Below are positions 26,349 to 34,092 of a stretch of DNA of 64,000 bases, one piece after another (position 1 is the stretch's first letter; every line of letters starts with the position of its first letter). The DNA comes from Arthrobacter oryzae. GTDB lineage: Bacteria; Actinomycetota; Actinomycetes; Actinomycetales; Micrococcaceae. Location of the stretch: assembly GCF_030812315.1 (NCBI RefSeq), contig NZ_JAUSSM010000002.1, forward strand, positions 620,001 to 684,000. The letters run 5' to 3'. Under the pieces are notes generated by a model that worked only from the letters and a program-made list of their open reading frames with translations, searched no databases and was not told the origin of the DNA. The position numbers were made by a program, and so were the translations under genes.

Positions 26349-26978
26349 TCAGCCGCCGACGAAGCACTTTCCCGTCGCCAAAACCGGAAGGACTGTGACC
26401 ACGACGCTTCCGTCGCGGATCTGGCCGATCACGCAGTCCTTGCCCTGCAGCGCAGCAGCCTCAATGGCATCAACTTCCAGGCCGGTGGGCGTGCGGCCGG
26501 CGGATACCTGCAACGAACCTGCCGGTATTCCGGCGCCGGTCAGGGCCGCTGTCAGCTGTTCCTGGCCGGGTTTCGGGTTGCCGACAACTACTCCGCGAAG
26601 GGCGTTACCCACGGTTTCACTCAGCCGCGCGGTGGCAGCGTCCAATTCGGGCTGGTCCGCGGCCGACGACGCAGCAGGCCCGGTCGTGGTCGAAGACGAC
26701 GGCTGCGCACTCTGCGGTTCCGATGCGACGGCCGCAGCCTGCGATACCGGGGCCGAAGTGCCCGACTCCGCTCCGGTGCAGCCGGCGATGCCCGTGACGA
26801 GTACTGACGCCGCGATGAGCGACACAGTCACACTGCGAACGCGGCGGCGGTTTCCGGGCTGCTGGTTTCCGGACTGCTGCCTTCCAGCCGGCTGGTTTCC
26901 GGGCTGGCCGTTTTGGGATTGTTGGTTCTCGGACTGGCGGATTCCGGCCTGGCGCCGGGGTGTCTCTGCTCGGATCAC
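26349..26978 (-). CDS. Probable lipoprotein with a Gln/Asn-rich N-terminal extension
   Basis: A 209-residue protein of unknown function. Residues 1-48 are hydrophilic and rich in Gln, Asn and Gly with partly repeated QQSGNQQPGN units. A hydrophobic stretch and lipobox-like cysteine follow (SLIAASVLVTGIAGC near residue 66), then a Ser/Thr/Ala/Pro linker and a small domain of about 110 residues with two cysteines (GKDCVIG and GKCFVGG) that might pair. The start is GTG at 26978 and lacks a good ribosome binding site; a start nearer the hydrophobic stretch would turn it into a plain lipoprotein. It lies between ettA and the ssb paralogue. Confidence 0.65.
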   Translation of the reverse strand: MIRAETPRRQAGIRQSENQQSQNGQPGNQPAGRQQSGNQQPGNRRRVRSVTVSLIAASVLVTGIAGCTGAESGTSAPVSQAAAVASEPQSAQPSSSTTTGPAASSAADQPELDAATARLSETVGNALRGVVVGNPKPGQEQLTAALTGAGIPAGSLQVSAGRTPTGLEVDAIEAAALQGKDCVIGQIRDGSVVVTVLPVLATGKCFVGG

Positions 26979-27043
26979 CTTGCCATTCTGCCATGCGGCA
27001 CCGCAGGGGACGGTGCCGCACTCGCGGCATCAGCGGGACATGT

Positions 27044-27622
27044 TCAGGCGGCGGCCCCGGTAAGTTCCCCGGTCTCCGAATCGAGCTCCAGGACGTCACC
27101 GTTATCGTCCTCGAAGATCCCTCCGGCGGCCGGGTCAGCGTTTTCGTCATCCTCTCCGCGGTCCCCGGCGTCCTCAGGATCTTCCGCGTCAGGCACGACA
27201 CCGCCGTCCGGCGCTCCGGCGGCAGATCCTTGCTGACCCTGTCCCGCACCGGGCTGGGCGGCGTTTCCGGCCGTGCGGGTGAAATTGGCGGAACCCCACA
27301 TAAGGTCATGGCCGACGGACTCTGCGTCAATCTCGGCAACGTGGTAAATTCGGCCGTCCTTTTCCCAGCTCCGCATTTTGAGCCGGCCCACGATAATGAC
27401 GCGCTGGCCTTTCTTGATGCTGCATCCAATGTTGCCGGCAAGCTGTCGGTAGCCCTGCACGGTGAACCAGTTCGTGTTGCCGTCGACCCATGTGCTTGAT
27501 GCGCGGTCATACCGCCGGACCGTGGAACCGAGCCGAAACGATGCGGTGGCCACTCCCCCGGGTGTGGTGGAACTCCTGATCTCCGAGGCGACGAAGCCCC
27601 GGACTGTGATGTTGTCAGTCAT
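27044..27622 (-). CDS. Single-stranded DNA-binding protein paralogue
   Basis: A 192-residue protein with an OB-fold of about 110 residues (ITVRGFVASEI, NWFTVQGYRQLAGNIGCSIKKGQRVIIVGRL, SWEKDGRIYHVAEIDAESVGHDL). The C-terminal tail is long, disordered and rich in Asp, Glu and Gly but does not end in the DDDIPF-like tip with which housekeeping SSB recruits partners; it ends in TGELTGAAA. This suggests the second, SsbB-like SSB found in Actinobacteria (for example near ettA in mycobacteria), which may act in competence, recombination or stress rather than replication. That role is an inference. Confidence 0.85.
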   Translation of the reverse strand: MTDNITVRGFVASEIRSSTTPGGVATASFRLGSTVRRYDRASSTWVDGNTNWFTVQGYRQLAGNIGCSIKKGQRVIIVGRLKMRSWEKDGRIYHVAEIDAESVGHDLMWGSANFTRTAGNAAQPGAGQGQQGSAAGAPDGGVVPDAEDPEDAGDRGEDDENADPAAGGIFEDDNGDVLELDSETGELTGAAA

Positions 27623-27843
27623 CTTGGTGTCCTGTCTCGAATGATGGTGCCCTACCTGGCACCTTCAGCTTCACTCCGCGCCCGGCATCGGAGCGAGGGG
27701 CCGCCATCCGTATGTGCAAAACCCAGGGCGACGCCCGGATGTTGGGGACAAGTCAAAACGCCGCCAACGGGCTGACTGGCCGAAAGCGCATGGCACTGTA
27801 AACTTTTCTAGGCGCCGCCGGAATGGTCCGGCCCCGCCAACGT

Positions 27844-27916
27844 GCCCCAGTAGCTCAGGGGATAGAGCAGCGGCCTTCTAATCCGCCGGTCGGGGGTTCG
27901 ATTCCCTCCTGGGGCA
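27844..27916 (+). tRNA. tRNA-Arg (UCU)
   Basis: Acceptor arms GCCCCAG and CTGGGGC with discriminator A, D-arm GCTC/GAGC, anticodon loop CTTCTAA giving anticodon TCT, and T-arm GGGGGTTCGATTCCCTC. No CCA encoded. Confidence 0.94.
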
Positions 27917-27922
27917 CAAAAA

Positions 27923-27970
27923 GGAAGCGGTTCCCGCCTGCGCCAGCGCAGTGGGAGCCGCTTCCGTCTT
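27923..27970 (+). terminator. Terminator after tRNA-Arg
   Basis: Hairpin with 13-bp arms GGAAGCGGTTCCC and GGGAGCCGCTTCC (one G-U pair) followed by GTCTTTCC, starting 7 bases after the tRNA. Confidence 0.8.
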
Positions 27971-28049
27971 TCCACGCGGCCGCGGCCGGAGGACAGTGTT
28001 AACTAACCCATTGGAAATGGCACAGCGCATTCCTCCATGCCTTTTTAGC

Positions 28050-28108
28050 TAAGCATGCTTATGATTTTAGTGTGGCGCCGACTCATTCGAAGTGGCGTCG
28101 GCGCCACA
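28050..28108 (+). promoter_or_regulatory. Palindrome, candidate -10 and leader hairpin upstream of the lapA-like gene
   Basis: A perfect 12-bp palindrome TAAGCATGCTTA (28050-28061) overlaps a possible -10 box TATGAT (28060-28065). A 12-bp inverted repeat follows at once: TGTGGCGCCGAC (28071-28082) and GTCGGCGCCACA (28097-28108), which would fold in the transcript leader. The layout looks like an operator at the promoter plus a leader structure. No U-run follows the hairpin. Confidence 0.45.
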
Positions 28109-28148
28109 TCTGCCGCCACGGCGGATCACCTCGGAGAGGATGGACCGA

Positions 28149-28580
28149 ATGACTCAGCACTCGCACGACTACGATCCGAACGAGACGGCCCCGGCATCAG
28201 CGCAGGCTCAACCCGTCAACCCGGAGCGCCCGGTGCAACCCGGAAACCCGGAGCCGGTTCCGCCGGGTGCAACGGCTGGCCCAGCGCCTGCTACGCCGCC
28301 TGCCCCGGAGGACAGGCGTGTGACACGCGCCGGCATGGTCTGGGCGGCTGTCGCCACCGCATTGGCGGTGATGGTTCTGCTGATCGTATTCATACTGCAG
28401 AACCAGGATTATGTGCAGGTCAGATACTTCGGGCTGGAAGGGGCTGTGCCACTGGGCATTGCGCTGTTCATCGCCGCCGTGGGCGGCGGCATCCTGGTGG
28501 CGGTTGCCGGCGCTGCCAGAATTATTCAGCTTCGCGCGGCGGCCCACCGGAGAAAGGTCCTGGCGCAGCGGGTCCGATAG
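28149..28580 (+). CDS. LapA-domain small membrane protein
   Basis: A 143-residue protein. The first 60 residues are hydrophilic and rich in proline and alanine. Two transmembrane segments follow: MVWAAVATALAVMVLLIVFILQNQ around residues 68-90 and VPLGIALFIAAVGGGILVAVAG around residues 103-124, with the LapA-type FILQNQDYVQVRYFG link between, and a basic C-terminal tail. I choose ATG 28149 because GGAGAGGA lies 8 bases upstream. In proteobacteria LapA helps lipopolysaccharide assembly; this organism has no LPS, so the family name does not give the role. Confidence 0.82.
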   Translation: MTQHSHDYDPNETAPASAQAQPVNPERPVQPGNPEPVPPGATAGPAPATPPAPEDRRVTRAGMVWAAVATALAVMVLLIVFILQNQDYVQVRYFGLEGAVPLGIALFIAAVGGGILVAVAGAARIIQLRAAAHRRKVLAQRVR

Positions 28581-28658
28581 GGACGCGCCGGGAGCGAGGG
28601 ACGCACCATAAGCTGGAGGCACGCCGCGAAGCGCCGGCCGCTGATCCGGCCAGCCAGG

Positions 28659-28835
28659 TCACCTGTGCTCGGAGCTGCCCGGGTGCCCTTCGGGAGTGTC
28701 ATCCATCCCGGCGATATCGGGCTCTATTGTTGCGGCCAGGTCGCTGTCGACGGAATCCCGCGCAGCCTCGTCCACCGGCCGCGACGTTCCGTCGTCGCCT
28801 CGCGCGGTGCCGTTTTCGTCTGGAATCTCAGTCAT
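28659..28835 (-). CDS. Possible small acidic protein
   Basis: A 58-codon frame beginning MTEIPDENGTARGDDG and ending in PGSSEHR. It is rich in Asp and Glu (about 16 of 58 residues), without cysteine or membrane segment. Codon choice is only moderately GC-biased and the ribosome binding site is weak (GGCCTC before ATG). It sits in the otherwise gene-free 360-base gap between the lapA-like and SRPBCC genes. It may equally be chance. Confidence 0.3.
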   Translation of the reverse strand: MTEIPDENGTARGDDGTSRPVDEAARDSVDSDLAATIEPDIAGMDDTPEGHPGSSEHR

Positions 28836-28942
28836 GAGGCCAAGTTAAGCCTGTTCCGGGTGCTTGTCGAGGCTTCGCGCCCCGCTACACGGCACCACGT
28901 TACGACAACGCCACGGACAGCGCTCCGGATGGCATGGAAACT

Positions 28943-29374
28943 TTAGCGCTCCAAAAGCTCCTTCAGGTTTCGCAGCACCATTTCCCAAAGCTTGGTCGAT
29001 TCCTCTGCCTCGGAACCGCTCTTGTTGTTGCCTTGCGTGATGGTGACCCGGGTGCCTTCCGGCTTCTCGTCCAGCCGGTATTCCACGGTGTGGTAATTCT
29101 CCGGCGCATCCGGCAGCCCCGTCAGCGGGCTGTAGTGGGTAATGCGGAGGAGTTCCTCGTGCCGGTTTTCCAGCACGATGCCCTTGTCTTCGTAGCTCTT
29201 GCCTTTCCACTCCCCGGCGAAGGTAACCGGATCACCTTCCCGCCAGGTGGTGGTCACATTCGTGCCGAGGAAATACTGTTTGACAATTTCCGGATCGGTG
29301 AGCGCCTTCCACACCCGGTTCCGCGGGGCTTCCACGAGGACGGACGCTTCCGCGTCCTTGATCTGATCATTCAT
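28943..29374 (-). CDS. SRPBCC/AHSA1-domain protein
   Basis: A 143-residue START-like fold protein of the AHSA1 group. The N-terminus VLVEAPRNRVWKALTDPEIVKQYFLG is the group signature; the domain ends with a long C-terminal helix (STKLWEMVLRNLKELLE). These cytoplasmic proteins bind hydrophobic ligands or act as stress factors; no ligand can be assigned. It has its own apparent ribosome binding site (AGGAGGAAC region upstream of ATG 29374) and no clear operon partner. Confidence 0.85.
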   Translation of the reverse strand: MNDQIKDAEASVLVEAPRNRVWKALTDPEIVKQYFLGTNVTTTWREGDPVTFAGEWKGKSYEDKGIVLENRHEELLRITHYSPLTGLPDAPENYHTVEYRLDEKPEGTRVTITQGNNKSGSEAEESTKLWEMVLRNLKELLER

Positions 29375-29479
29375 CCCTGTTCCTCCTGGGCCTCAGGATA
29401 CGCGCGGAGGTTGACCGTGTTAAGAGAACAAGTGTTCCGGGAAACAACCGCCGGCAGCAAAGAGAGGGCAACCATGGCA

Positions 29480-29512
29480 ACGGCCCGGCACCGCATTGCG
29501 CTGCCGGGCCGT
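29480..29512 (-). terminator. Hairpin downstream of the sugar operon
   Basis: Perfect 11-bp arms ACGGCCCGGCA (29480-29490) and TGCCGGGCCGT (29502-29512), about 85 bases after the last gene of the operon. There is no T-run, so it may stabilise the mRNA end rather than terminate. Confidence 0.5.
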
Positions 29513-29597
29513 CAGTGGGGCGCGCGCCCCGGCCGTGACGAAGCAGGGGCACGCGGTCTGGTCAGGAAGCACGCCGTTGGGGGAACGGCGCGGCGCA

Positions 29598-30455
29598 TCA
29601 GGCGTATGGCTGGACGAGTCCTGCGTAGCGCTCCTTCATGGTCGCCAGGACGCTGTCGCCGTCAGCGTCCCAGATTTCCTGATTGAAAATTTCCACTTCG
29701 ATGTCGCCGGTGTATCCGGCGTCGCGGACCCAGGTGCCGATGGTCGCGAAGTCGATGACGCCGTCGCCCATCATGCCCCTGGACAACAGTGCGTCGGCGG
29801 CGATTGGCAGGTTGAAGTCGCACACCTGGTAGGAGGCAATGCGGTTCTCCCGGCCGGCCCGTTCGATCTGCGCCTTCAGTTCCGGATCCCACCACACGTG
29901 GAAGGTGTCGACGGCGACGCCGACCGCCTTCGCGTCGTACGGTGCCGCCAGGTCCAGCGCCTGGCCTAGCGTGGAGATCAGGGCACGGTCGGCGGCATAC
30001 ATCGGGTGCAGCGGTTCCAGCACCAGCCGGACGCCATTCTCGACGGCAAACGGAACCAGGTCCGCGAGGCGGTCAGCGACGCGCTGGCGGGCCGCCACCA
30101 CGTCCTTCTCCCCCGGTGCGAGGCCGCCGACCACAAGGAACAGTTCCCGGGTGTCCAGCGCCACGGCTTCCAGGATGGCGGCGCGGTTGTCGGCGAGCGC
30201 CGCAGCCTGCCCCTCGGCGTCGGCCGCCGTCAGGAAGCCGCCACGGCAGAGCGAGGACACCCGCAGGCCGGCGTCCCTGATGAGCTTGGCGGCCTTGTCC
30301 ACGCCGGCTTCGTGCACGCGGTCACGCCACGGGCCGATCGCCGGGATGCCGGCACGGGCGCAGCCGTCGACGGCCTCGGCCAGGGTCCACTTCTTGGTGG
30401 TGGCGCTGTTGAGGGAAAGTCGCGAAAAAGGGGACGGTCCTGAATTAGATGTCAT
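29598..30455 (-). CDS. TIM-barrel sugar phosphate isomerase/epimerase
   Basis: A 285-residue protein of the AP-endonuclease-2-like TIM barrel family (IolE, xylose isomerase-like). Features: WTLAEAVDGCARAGIPAIG-type first strand and helix, the metal-ligand glutamate in LVLEPLHP near residue 142, the VDTFHVWWDP segment with aspartate and histidine ligands, and IEVEIFNQEIW near the end. Family members isomerise or epimerise ketoses and inositol derivatives with a divalent metal. Its start codon overlaps the stop of the DUF993 gene by four bases (ATGA), showing tight coupling. It is the last gene of the LacI-flanked operon. The substrate is unknown. Confidence 0.85.
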   Translation of the reverse strand: MTSNSGPSPFSRLSLNSATTKKWTLAEAVDGCARAGIPAIGPWRDRVHEAGVDKAAKLIRDAGLRVSSLCRGGFLTAADAEGQAAALADNRAAILEAVALDTRELFLVVGGLAPGEKDVVAARQRVADRLADLVPFAVENGVRLVLEPLHPMYAADRALISTLGQALDLAAPYDAKAVGVAVDTFHVWWDPELKAQIERAGRENRIASYQVCDFNLPIAADALLSRGMMGDGVIDFATIGTWVRDAGYTGDIEVEIFNQEIWDADGDSVLATMKERYAGLVQPYA

Positions 30456-31666
30456 ACTCCCACTCCGTTGATGCGCAGGTAGTCCGACATCCGGAACGCG
30501 GCCAGGGCCGGGTCCTTCAGCAGCCCGGCCTGGTCGGCCAGTTCAAAGGTCTTCGCCAGGTGCACCACGGAGCGGCCCGAGTGCAGTCCGCCCACCATCT
30601 GGAAGCCCGGTTGCTTGCCGTTGAGCCAGGACATGAACGCGATACCGGTCTTGTAGTAGAACGTGGGTGCGCTGAAAATGTGCTTGCCCAGTTCCCGGGT
30701 GGAGTCCAGGATGGCGCGGGCCCTGACGGCGTCGCCGGCGTCGTAGCATTGCAGTGCTGCCGATGCTGCCGGGTAGATGGCGGCGAAGATGCCCAGCAGG
30801 GCGTCCGAGTGGTGCGTGCCGTCGCCGTCGATCAGTTCCGGGTAGTTGAAGTCGTCGCCGGTGTAGAGGCGGACGCCTTCGGGGAGTGCCGCGCGCAGCG
30901 CAACTTCGTGGCTGGCATCGAGGAGTGAAACCTTGACGCCGTCCACCTTGTCCGCGTGCTCCCGGATCAGGGACAGGAACGTTGCAGTAGCCGTGGAAAC
31001 GTCGTCGGAGCCCCAGTAGCCGGCCAGGGCGGGATCGAACATGGTGCCGAGCCAGTGCAGGATGACGGGCTGGTCCGCTTCCTGCAGCAGCGTCGAGTAG
31101 ACGTGCAGGTAGTCATCCGGCCCGGTGGCAACCTTCGCCAGGGCGCGTGAGGCCATCAGGATGACCTTGGGCCCGGCCTCGGATACAACGGCGACCTGCT
31201 CCCGGTAGGCGTCGAGGACGGCCTGGATGCCGGCGGCGCCTGTGGGCAGCGTTGCCGGATCGAGCTGGTCGGTGCCGGCGCCGCAGGACACCAGGTCGCG
31301 GACGGACTTGCCTGCCGTGGCGGCGTTGCGGGAGGAGACCACCGAGGCCGCCTCCACGCCGGTGCGCTTGATCAGCTGCTGCGTGGCAGCCCAGTCCAGG
31401 CCCATGCCGCGCTGGGCGGTGTCCATGGCGTCTGCCACGCCGAGGCCGTAGGACCAGAGCTCGTGCCGGTAGGCCATGGTGGCATCCCAGTCGAGGCGCG
31501 CCGGGGCGCCCGGGGTGTTATCGGCGGTGACTTCCGGGATGACATGGGCGGCGGCGTAGGCGTGCCGCGAGGTGATGGGGGCCGATGGCCGGGACCAGGC
31601 GGGGGCGGACTGAAGCCGGTATTCGCGGGTTCCGCCGTCGTGGGTGGGAAGGATCAGCGATGTCAT
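30452..31666 (-). CDS. DUF993 protein, dihydrodipicolinate-synthase-like aldolase family
   Basis: About 404 residues from ATG 31666; the longer open frame upstream is antisense to the oxidoreductase reading and lacks support. It is described as a DapA-like TIM barrel: VILMASRALAKVA, VILHWLGTMFDPALAGYWG, VKVSLLDAS with the strand-ending lysine that could form a Schiff base, VRLYTGDDFNYPEL, and a C-terminal helical part (MSWLNGKQPGFQMVGG). DapA relatives cleave or condense pyruvate with aldehydes, but DUF993 has no established reaction that I know of. The start shares one base with the oxidoreductase stop (TAATG). It is the middle gene of a three-gene operon. Confidence 0.85.
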   Translation of the reverse strand: MTSLILPTHDGGTREYRLQSAPAWSRPSAPITSRHAYAAAHVIPEVTADNTPGAPARLDWDATMAYRHELWSYGLGVADAMDTAQRGMGLDWAATQQLIKRTGVEAASVVSSRNAATAGKSVRDLVSCGAGTDQLDPATLPTGAAGIQAVLDAYREQVAVVSEAGPKVILMASRALAKVATGPDDYLHVYSTLLQEADQPVILHWLGTMFDPALAGYWGSDDVSTATATFLSLIREHADKVDGVKVSLLDASHEVALRAALPEGVRLYTGDDFNYPELIDGDGTHHSDALLGIFAAIYPAASAALQCYDAGDAVRARAILDSTRELGKHIFSAPTFYYKTGIAFMSWLNGKQPGFQMVGGLHSGRSVVHLAKTFELADQAGLLKDPALAAFRMSDYLRINGVGV

Positions 31667-32835
31667 TAGAGCGTGATCTCCGGGATGTCGATGGTGCGGC
31701 GTTCGTCGTTGGACTGCAGGCCAAGCTCGGCGAGCTGCACGCCGCGCGCGGCGGAGAGCAGGCCGAAGCGGTGTTCGCGGCCGGCAACGACGTCGCGCAG
31801 GAATTCTTCCCACTGCAGCTTGAAGCCGTTGTCCAGTTCGGCGTTGGCGGGGACTTCCTGCCACTGGCTGCGGAAGGATTCCGTGACGGGCAGGTCCGGG
31901 TTCCAGACCGGCTTGGGCGTGTGGGCGCGCTGCTGGGCTACGCATTTGTTGAGGCCGGCAACAGCGGAACCGTGCGTGCCGTCGATCTGGAATTCAACCA
32001 GCTCGTCGCGGTAGACGCGGACGGCCCAGGAGGAGTTGATCTGGCCGATGACCGGTTCGCCCGCCGGCGTTTCGAGTTCGAAGATGCCGTAGGAGGCGTC
32101 GTCAGCGGTGGCCTGGTATTCCTTGCCGGCCTCGTCCCAACGTGCCGGAATGTGGGTGGCGGTCTTGGCATTGACGCTTTTGACCTTGCCGATGATGCCT
32201 TCGAGGACGTAGTTCCAGTGGCAGAACATGTCCGTGGTCATTCCGCCGCCGTCTTCCTTGCGGTAGTTCCAGGACGGCCGCTGTGCTGCCTGCACGTCGC
32301 CCTCGAACACCCAGTAGCCGAATTCGCCGCGGATGGACAGGATGCGGCCGAAGAAGCCTTCGTCGACCAGGCGGCGCAGCTTGACCAGGCCGGGGAGGTA
32401 CAGCTTGTCGTGCACAACGCCGGCGGTGACGCCGGCTTCCTTGCCGATGCGGGCCAGTTCGATGGCCTCTTCGAGGGTTTCGGCCGTGGGCTTCTCGGTG
32501 AAGATATGCTTGCCGGCCAGCATGGCCTTCTTCAGCGTGGCAGCCCGGAGGCTGGTCATGGAGGCATCGAAAATGACGTCCACGGTGGGGTCGTTGATCA
32601 CTGAGTCGAGGTCCGTGGTCCACTCCGCCACTTTGTGAAGCTCGGCGAGTTCACGGATCTTGGCTTCGTTGCGTCCCACCAGGATGGGCTCGACCTGTAC
32701 CTTGGTGCCGTCCTCCAGCGTGAAGCCGCCGGCGTCCCGGATGGGGAGGATGGAGCGCAGCAGGTGCTGGCGGTAGCCCATCCGGCCGGTGATGCCGTTC
32801 ATGGCGATGCGGATCGTCTTTGTTTCGAAGCCCAT
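31666..32835 (-). CDS. Gfo/Idh/MocA-family oxidoreductase
   Basis: A 389-residue NAD(P)-dependent oxidoreductase and the first gene of the operon. The N-terminal Rossmann part has IRIAMNGITGRMGYRQHL, unusual in starting with a GITGRMG dinucleotide loop, and the family motif FTEKPTA near residue 120. The C-terminal alpha/beta domain carries VVHDKLYLPGL and the WDxAG segment. Family members oxidise sugars, sugar acids or inositols. With the DUF993 protein and the isomerase it probably forms one catabolic route, under the divergent LacI regulator. The substrate is unknown. Confidence 0.88.
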   Translation of the reverse strand: MGFETKTIRIAMNGITGRMGYRQHLLRSILPIRDAGGFTLEDGTKVQVEPILVGRNEAKIRELAELHKVAEWTTDLDSVINDPTVDVIFDASMTSLRAATLKKAMLAGKHIFTEKPTAETLEEAIELARIGKEAGVTAGVVHDKLYLPGLVKLRRLVDEGFFGRILSIRGEFGYWVFEGDVQAAQRPSWNYRKEDGGGMTTDMFCHWNYVLEGIIGKVKSVNAKTATHIPARWDEAGKEYQATADDASYGIFELETPAGEPVIGQINSSWAVRVYRDELVEFQIDGTHGSAVAGLNKCVAQQRAHTPKPVWNPDLPVTESFRSQWQEVPANAELDNGFKLQWEEFLRDVVAGREHRFGLLSAARGVQLAELGLQSNDERRTIDIPEITL

Positions 32836-32869
32836 GTGTCCTCCACGGTTCGTAGCTCAGTAAATTGTT

Positions 32870-32885
32870 GGGAAAGCGCATTCCC
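32870..32885. promoter_or_regulatory. LacI-type operator 1
   Basis: GGGAAAGCGCATTCCC, a near-perfect palindrome (7 of 8 positions symmetric) with the central GC-CG step typical of LacI-family sites. It lies 35 bases upstream of the oxidoreductase start, where it could block its promoter. Confidence 0.75.
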
Positions 32886-32917
32886 ACTGCATTTATGATG
32901 CATCTTTCGGGGCCACA

Positions 32918-32933
32918 TGGCAAGCGCTTTCCC
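32918..32933. promoter_or_regulatory. LacI-type operator 2
   Basis: TGGCAAGCGCTTTCCC, 6 of 8 positions symmetric and sharing the right half with operator 1. Centre-to-centre distance to operator 1 is 48 bases. It lies upstream of the regulator start I prefer (32995), suggesting autoregulation. Confidence 0.7.
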
Positions 32934-32994
32934 GAAAGTCGGTCAAACTGCCATAATGGCCAGTAAGCGCACGTTGGCTGAACAGGAGATACCG

Positions 32995-34092
32995 GTGGCT
33001 GCAAGTACCCTCACCGAGGTGGCACGACTGGCCGGGGTTTCGCCGGCAACTGCATCACGCGTCCTCAACGGTTCCGCCCGCAAGCCGGGGCCGGGCGTGT
33101 CCGAGCGGGTGCGCCAGGCGGCCGAAACCCTCGGCTATATCCCCAACGCCCAGGCACAGGCCCTGGCAAAATCCAGCTCGGGACTTGTGGGCCTGATTGT
33201 GCACGACATCGCCGATCCGTACTTTTCCGCCATAGCCCGCGGCGTACAGGAGGTGGCCCGTGAGCAGCACAAAATGGTTCTGCTGGCCACCACGGGCGGA
33301 ACCCCCGCGGATGAGAAGGAAGCTGTGGCCGCTTTCGCTGCCAGGCGGGCGGACGCCATCGTCATTGCCGGCTCGCGGTCCCGCCGGCCGGAGGACGAGA
33401 AGGGCAACGCTGACCTTGCCGCCGAACTGGACCGCTACTGCCGTAACGGCGGACACGTGGGCGTCGTGGGACAGGCGATCGTCGGCGCCGGAGCGTTGGA
33501 CGGCTACCACCTGGTGGAGGTGCCGAACGAAGAGCTGGCCATGGAACTCGCCGGCAAGCTTGCCGCCAGCTATTCAGGGGACTTCGTCATCATCGGCGGC
33601 CCGGAGGGGCTGATCACCTCTGATGACCGGATCCGCGGCTTCCAGTCCGGCCTTGCCGCGGCCGGCCGTCCCGCCGCCGAGGTGCTCCGCGCATCCTTCA
33701 ACCGCGCCGGCGGCTATGAGGCGGGGCTTGAGCTGGCCCGGCGGATCCAGGACGCCCGTGCCTCCGGTGCGTCGAAAGAGGGAGAAAAACCAGGCCTGTG
33801 CATCCTTGCGGCAAACGATGTCATGGCCATTGGCGCCACGGCGGGGCTTCGCTCCCAGGGCTTCAGAATTCCACGTGACGCCCTGATCGCCGGGTTCGAC
33901 GACATCGAGACGCTCCGGGACTTCCGGCCGGGGCTCTCAACGGTCCGCCTTCCGCTCGAGGAAATCGGCCGCCTGGCCACGCTGAGCACCGCGGGTGCTG
34001 AAGCTCCCGACGGCGGGGACGGCCACGACGACGACGGGCCGTCCGTTACGGGTCAGGTGACACTCAGGCGGAGCACCGAGTGGACGCCCTGA
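32995..34092 (+). CDS. LacI-family transcriptional regulator
   Basis: About 365 residues. N-terminal helix-turn-helix TLTEVARLAGVSPATASRVLNG, hinge region NAQAQALAKSSS, then a periplasmic-binding-like domain (VGLIVHDIADPYFSAIARGVQ, DAIVIAGSRS, the AANDVMAIGATAGLRS and IAGFDDIE segments). I choose GTG 32995: GGAG stands 6 bases upstream and the protein then begins AASTLTEVA, as usual. The upstream ATGs (32917, 32956) would put operator 2 inside the gene. It is divergent from the three-gene sugar operon and probably represses it until a sugar ligand binds. The hydrolase gene overlaps its end. Confidence 0.9.
   Translation: MAASTLTEVARLAGVSPATASRVLNGSARKPGPGVSERVRQAAETLGYIPNAQAQALAKSSSGLVGLIVHDIADPYFSAIARGVQEVAREQHKMVLLATTGGTPADEKEAVAAFAARRADAIVIAGSRSRRPEDEKGNADLAAELDRYCRNGGHVGVVGQAIVGAGALDGYHLVEVPNEELAMELAGKLAASYSGDFVIIGGPEGLITSDDRIRGFQSGLAAAGRPAAEVLRASFNRAGGYEAGLELARRIQDARASGASKEGEKPGLCILAANDVMAIGATAGLRSQGFRIPRDALIAGFDDIETLRDFRPGLSTVRLPLEEIGRLATLSTAGAEAPDGGDGHDDDGPSVTGQVTLRRSTEWTP

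Noticed and set aside
31667..31945. Upstream extension of the DUF993 frame
   Set aside because: The codons overlap the Gfo/Idh/MocA gene; the TAATG overlap at 31666 gives a natural coupled start.
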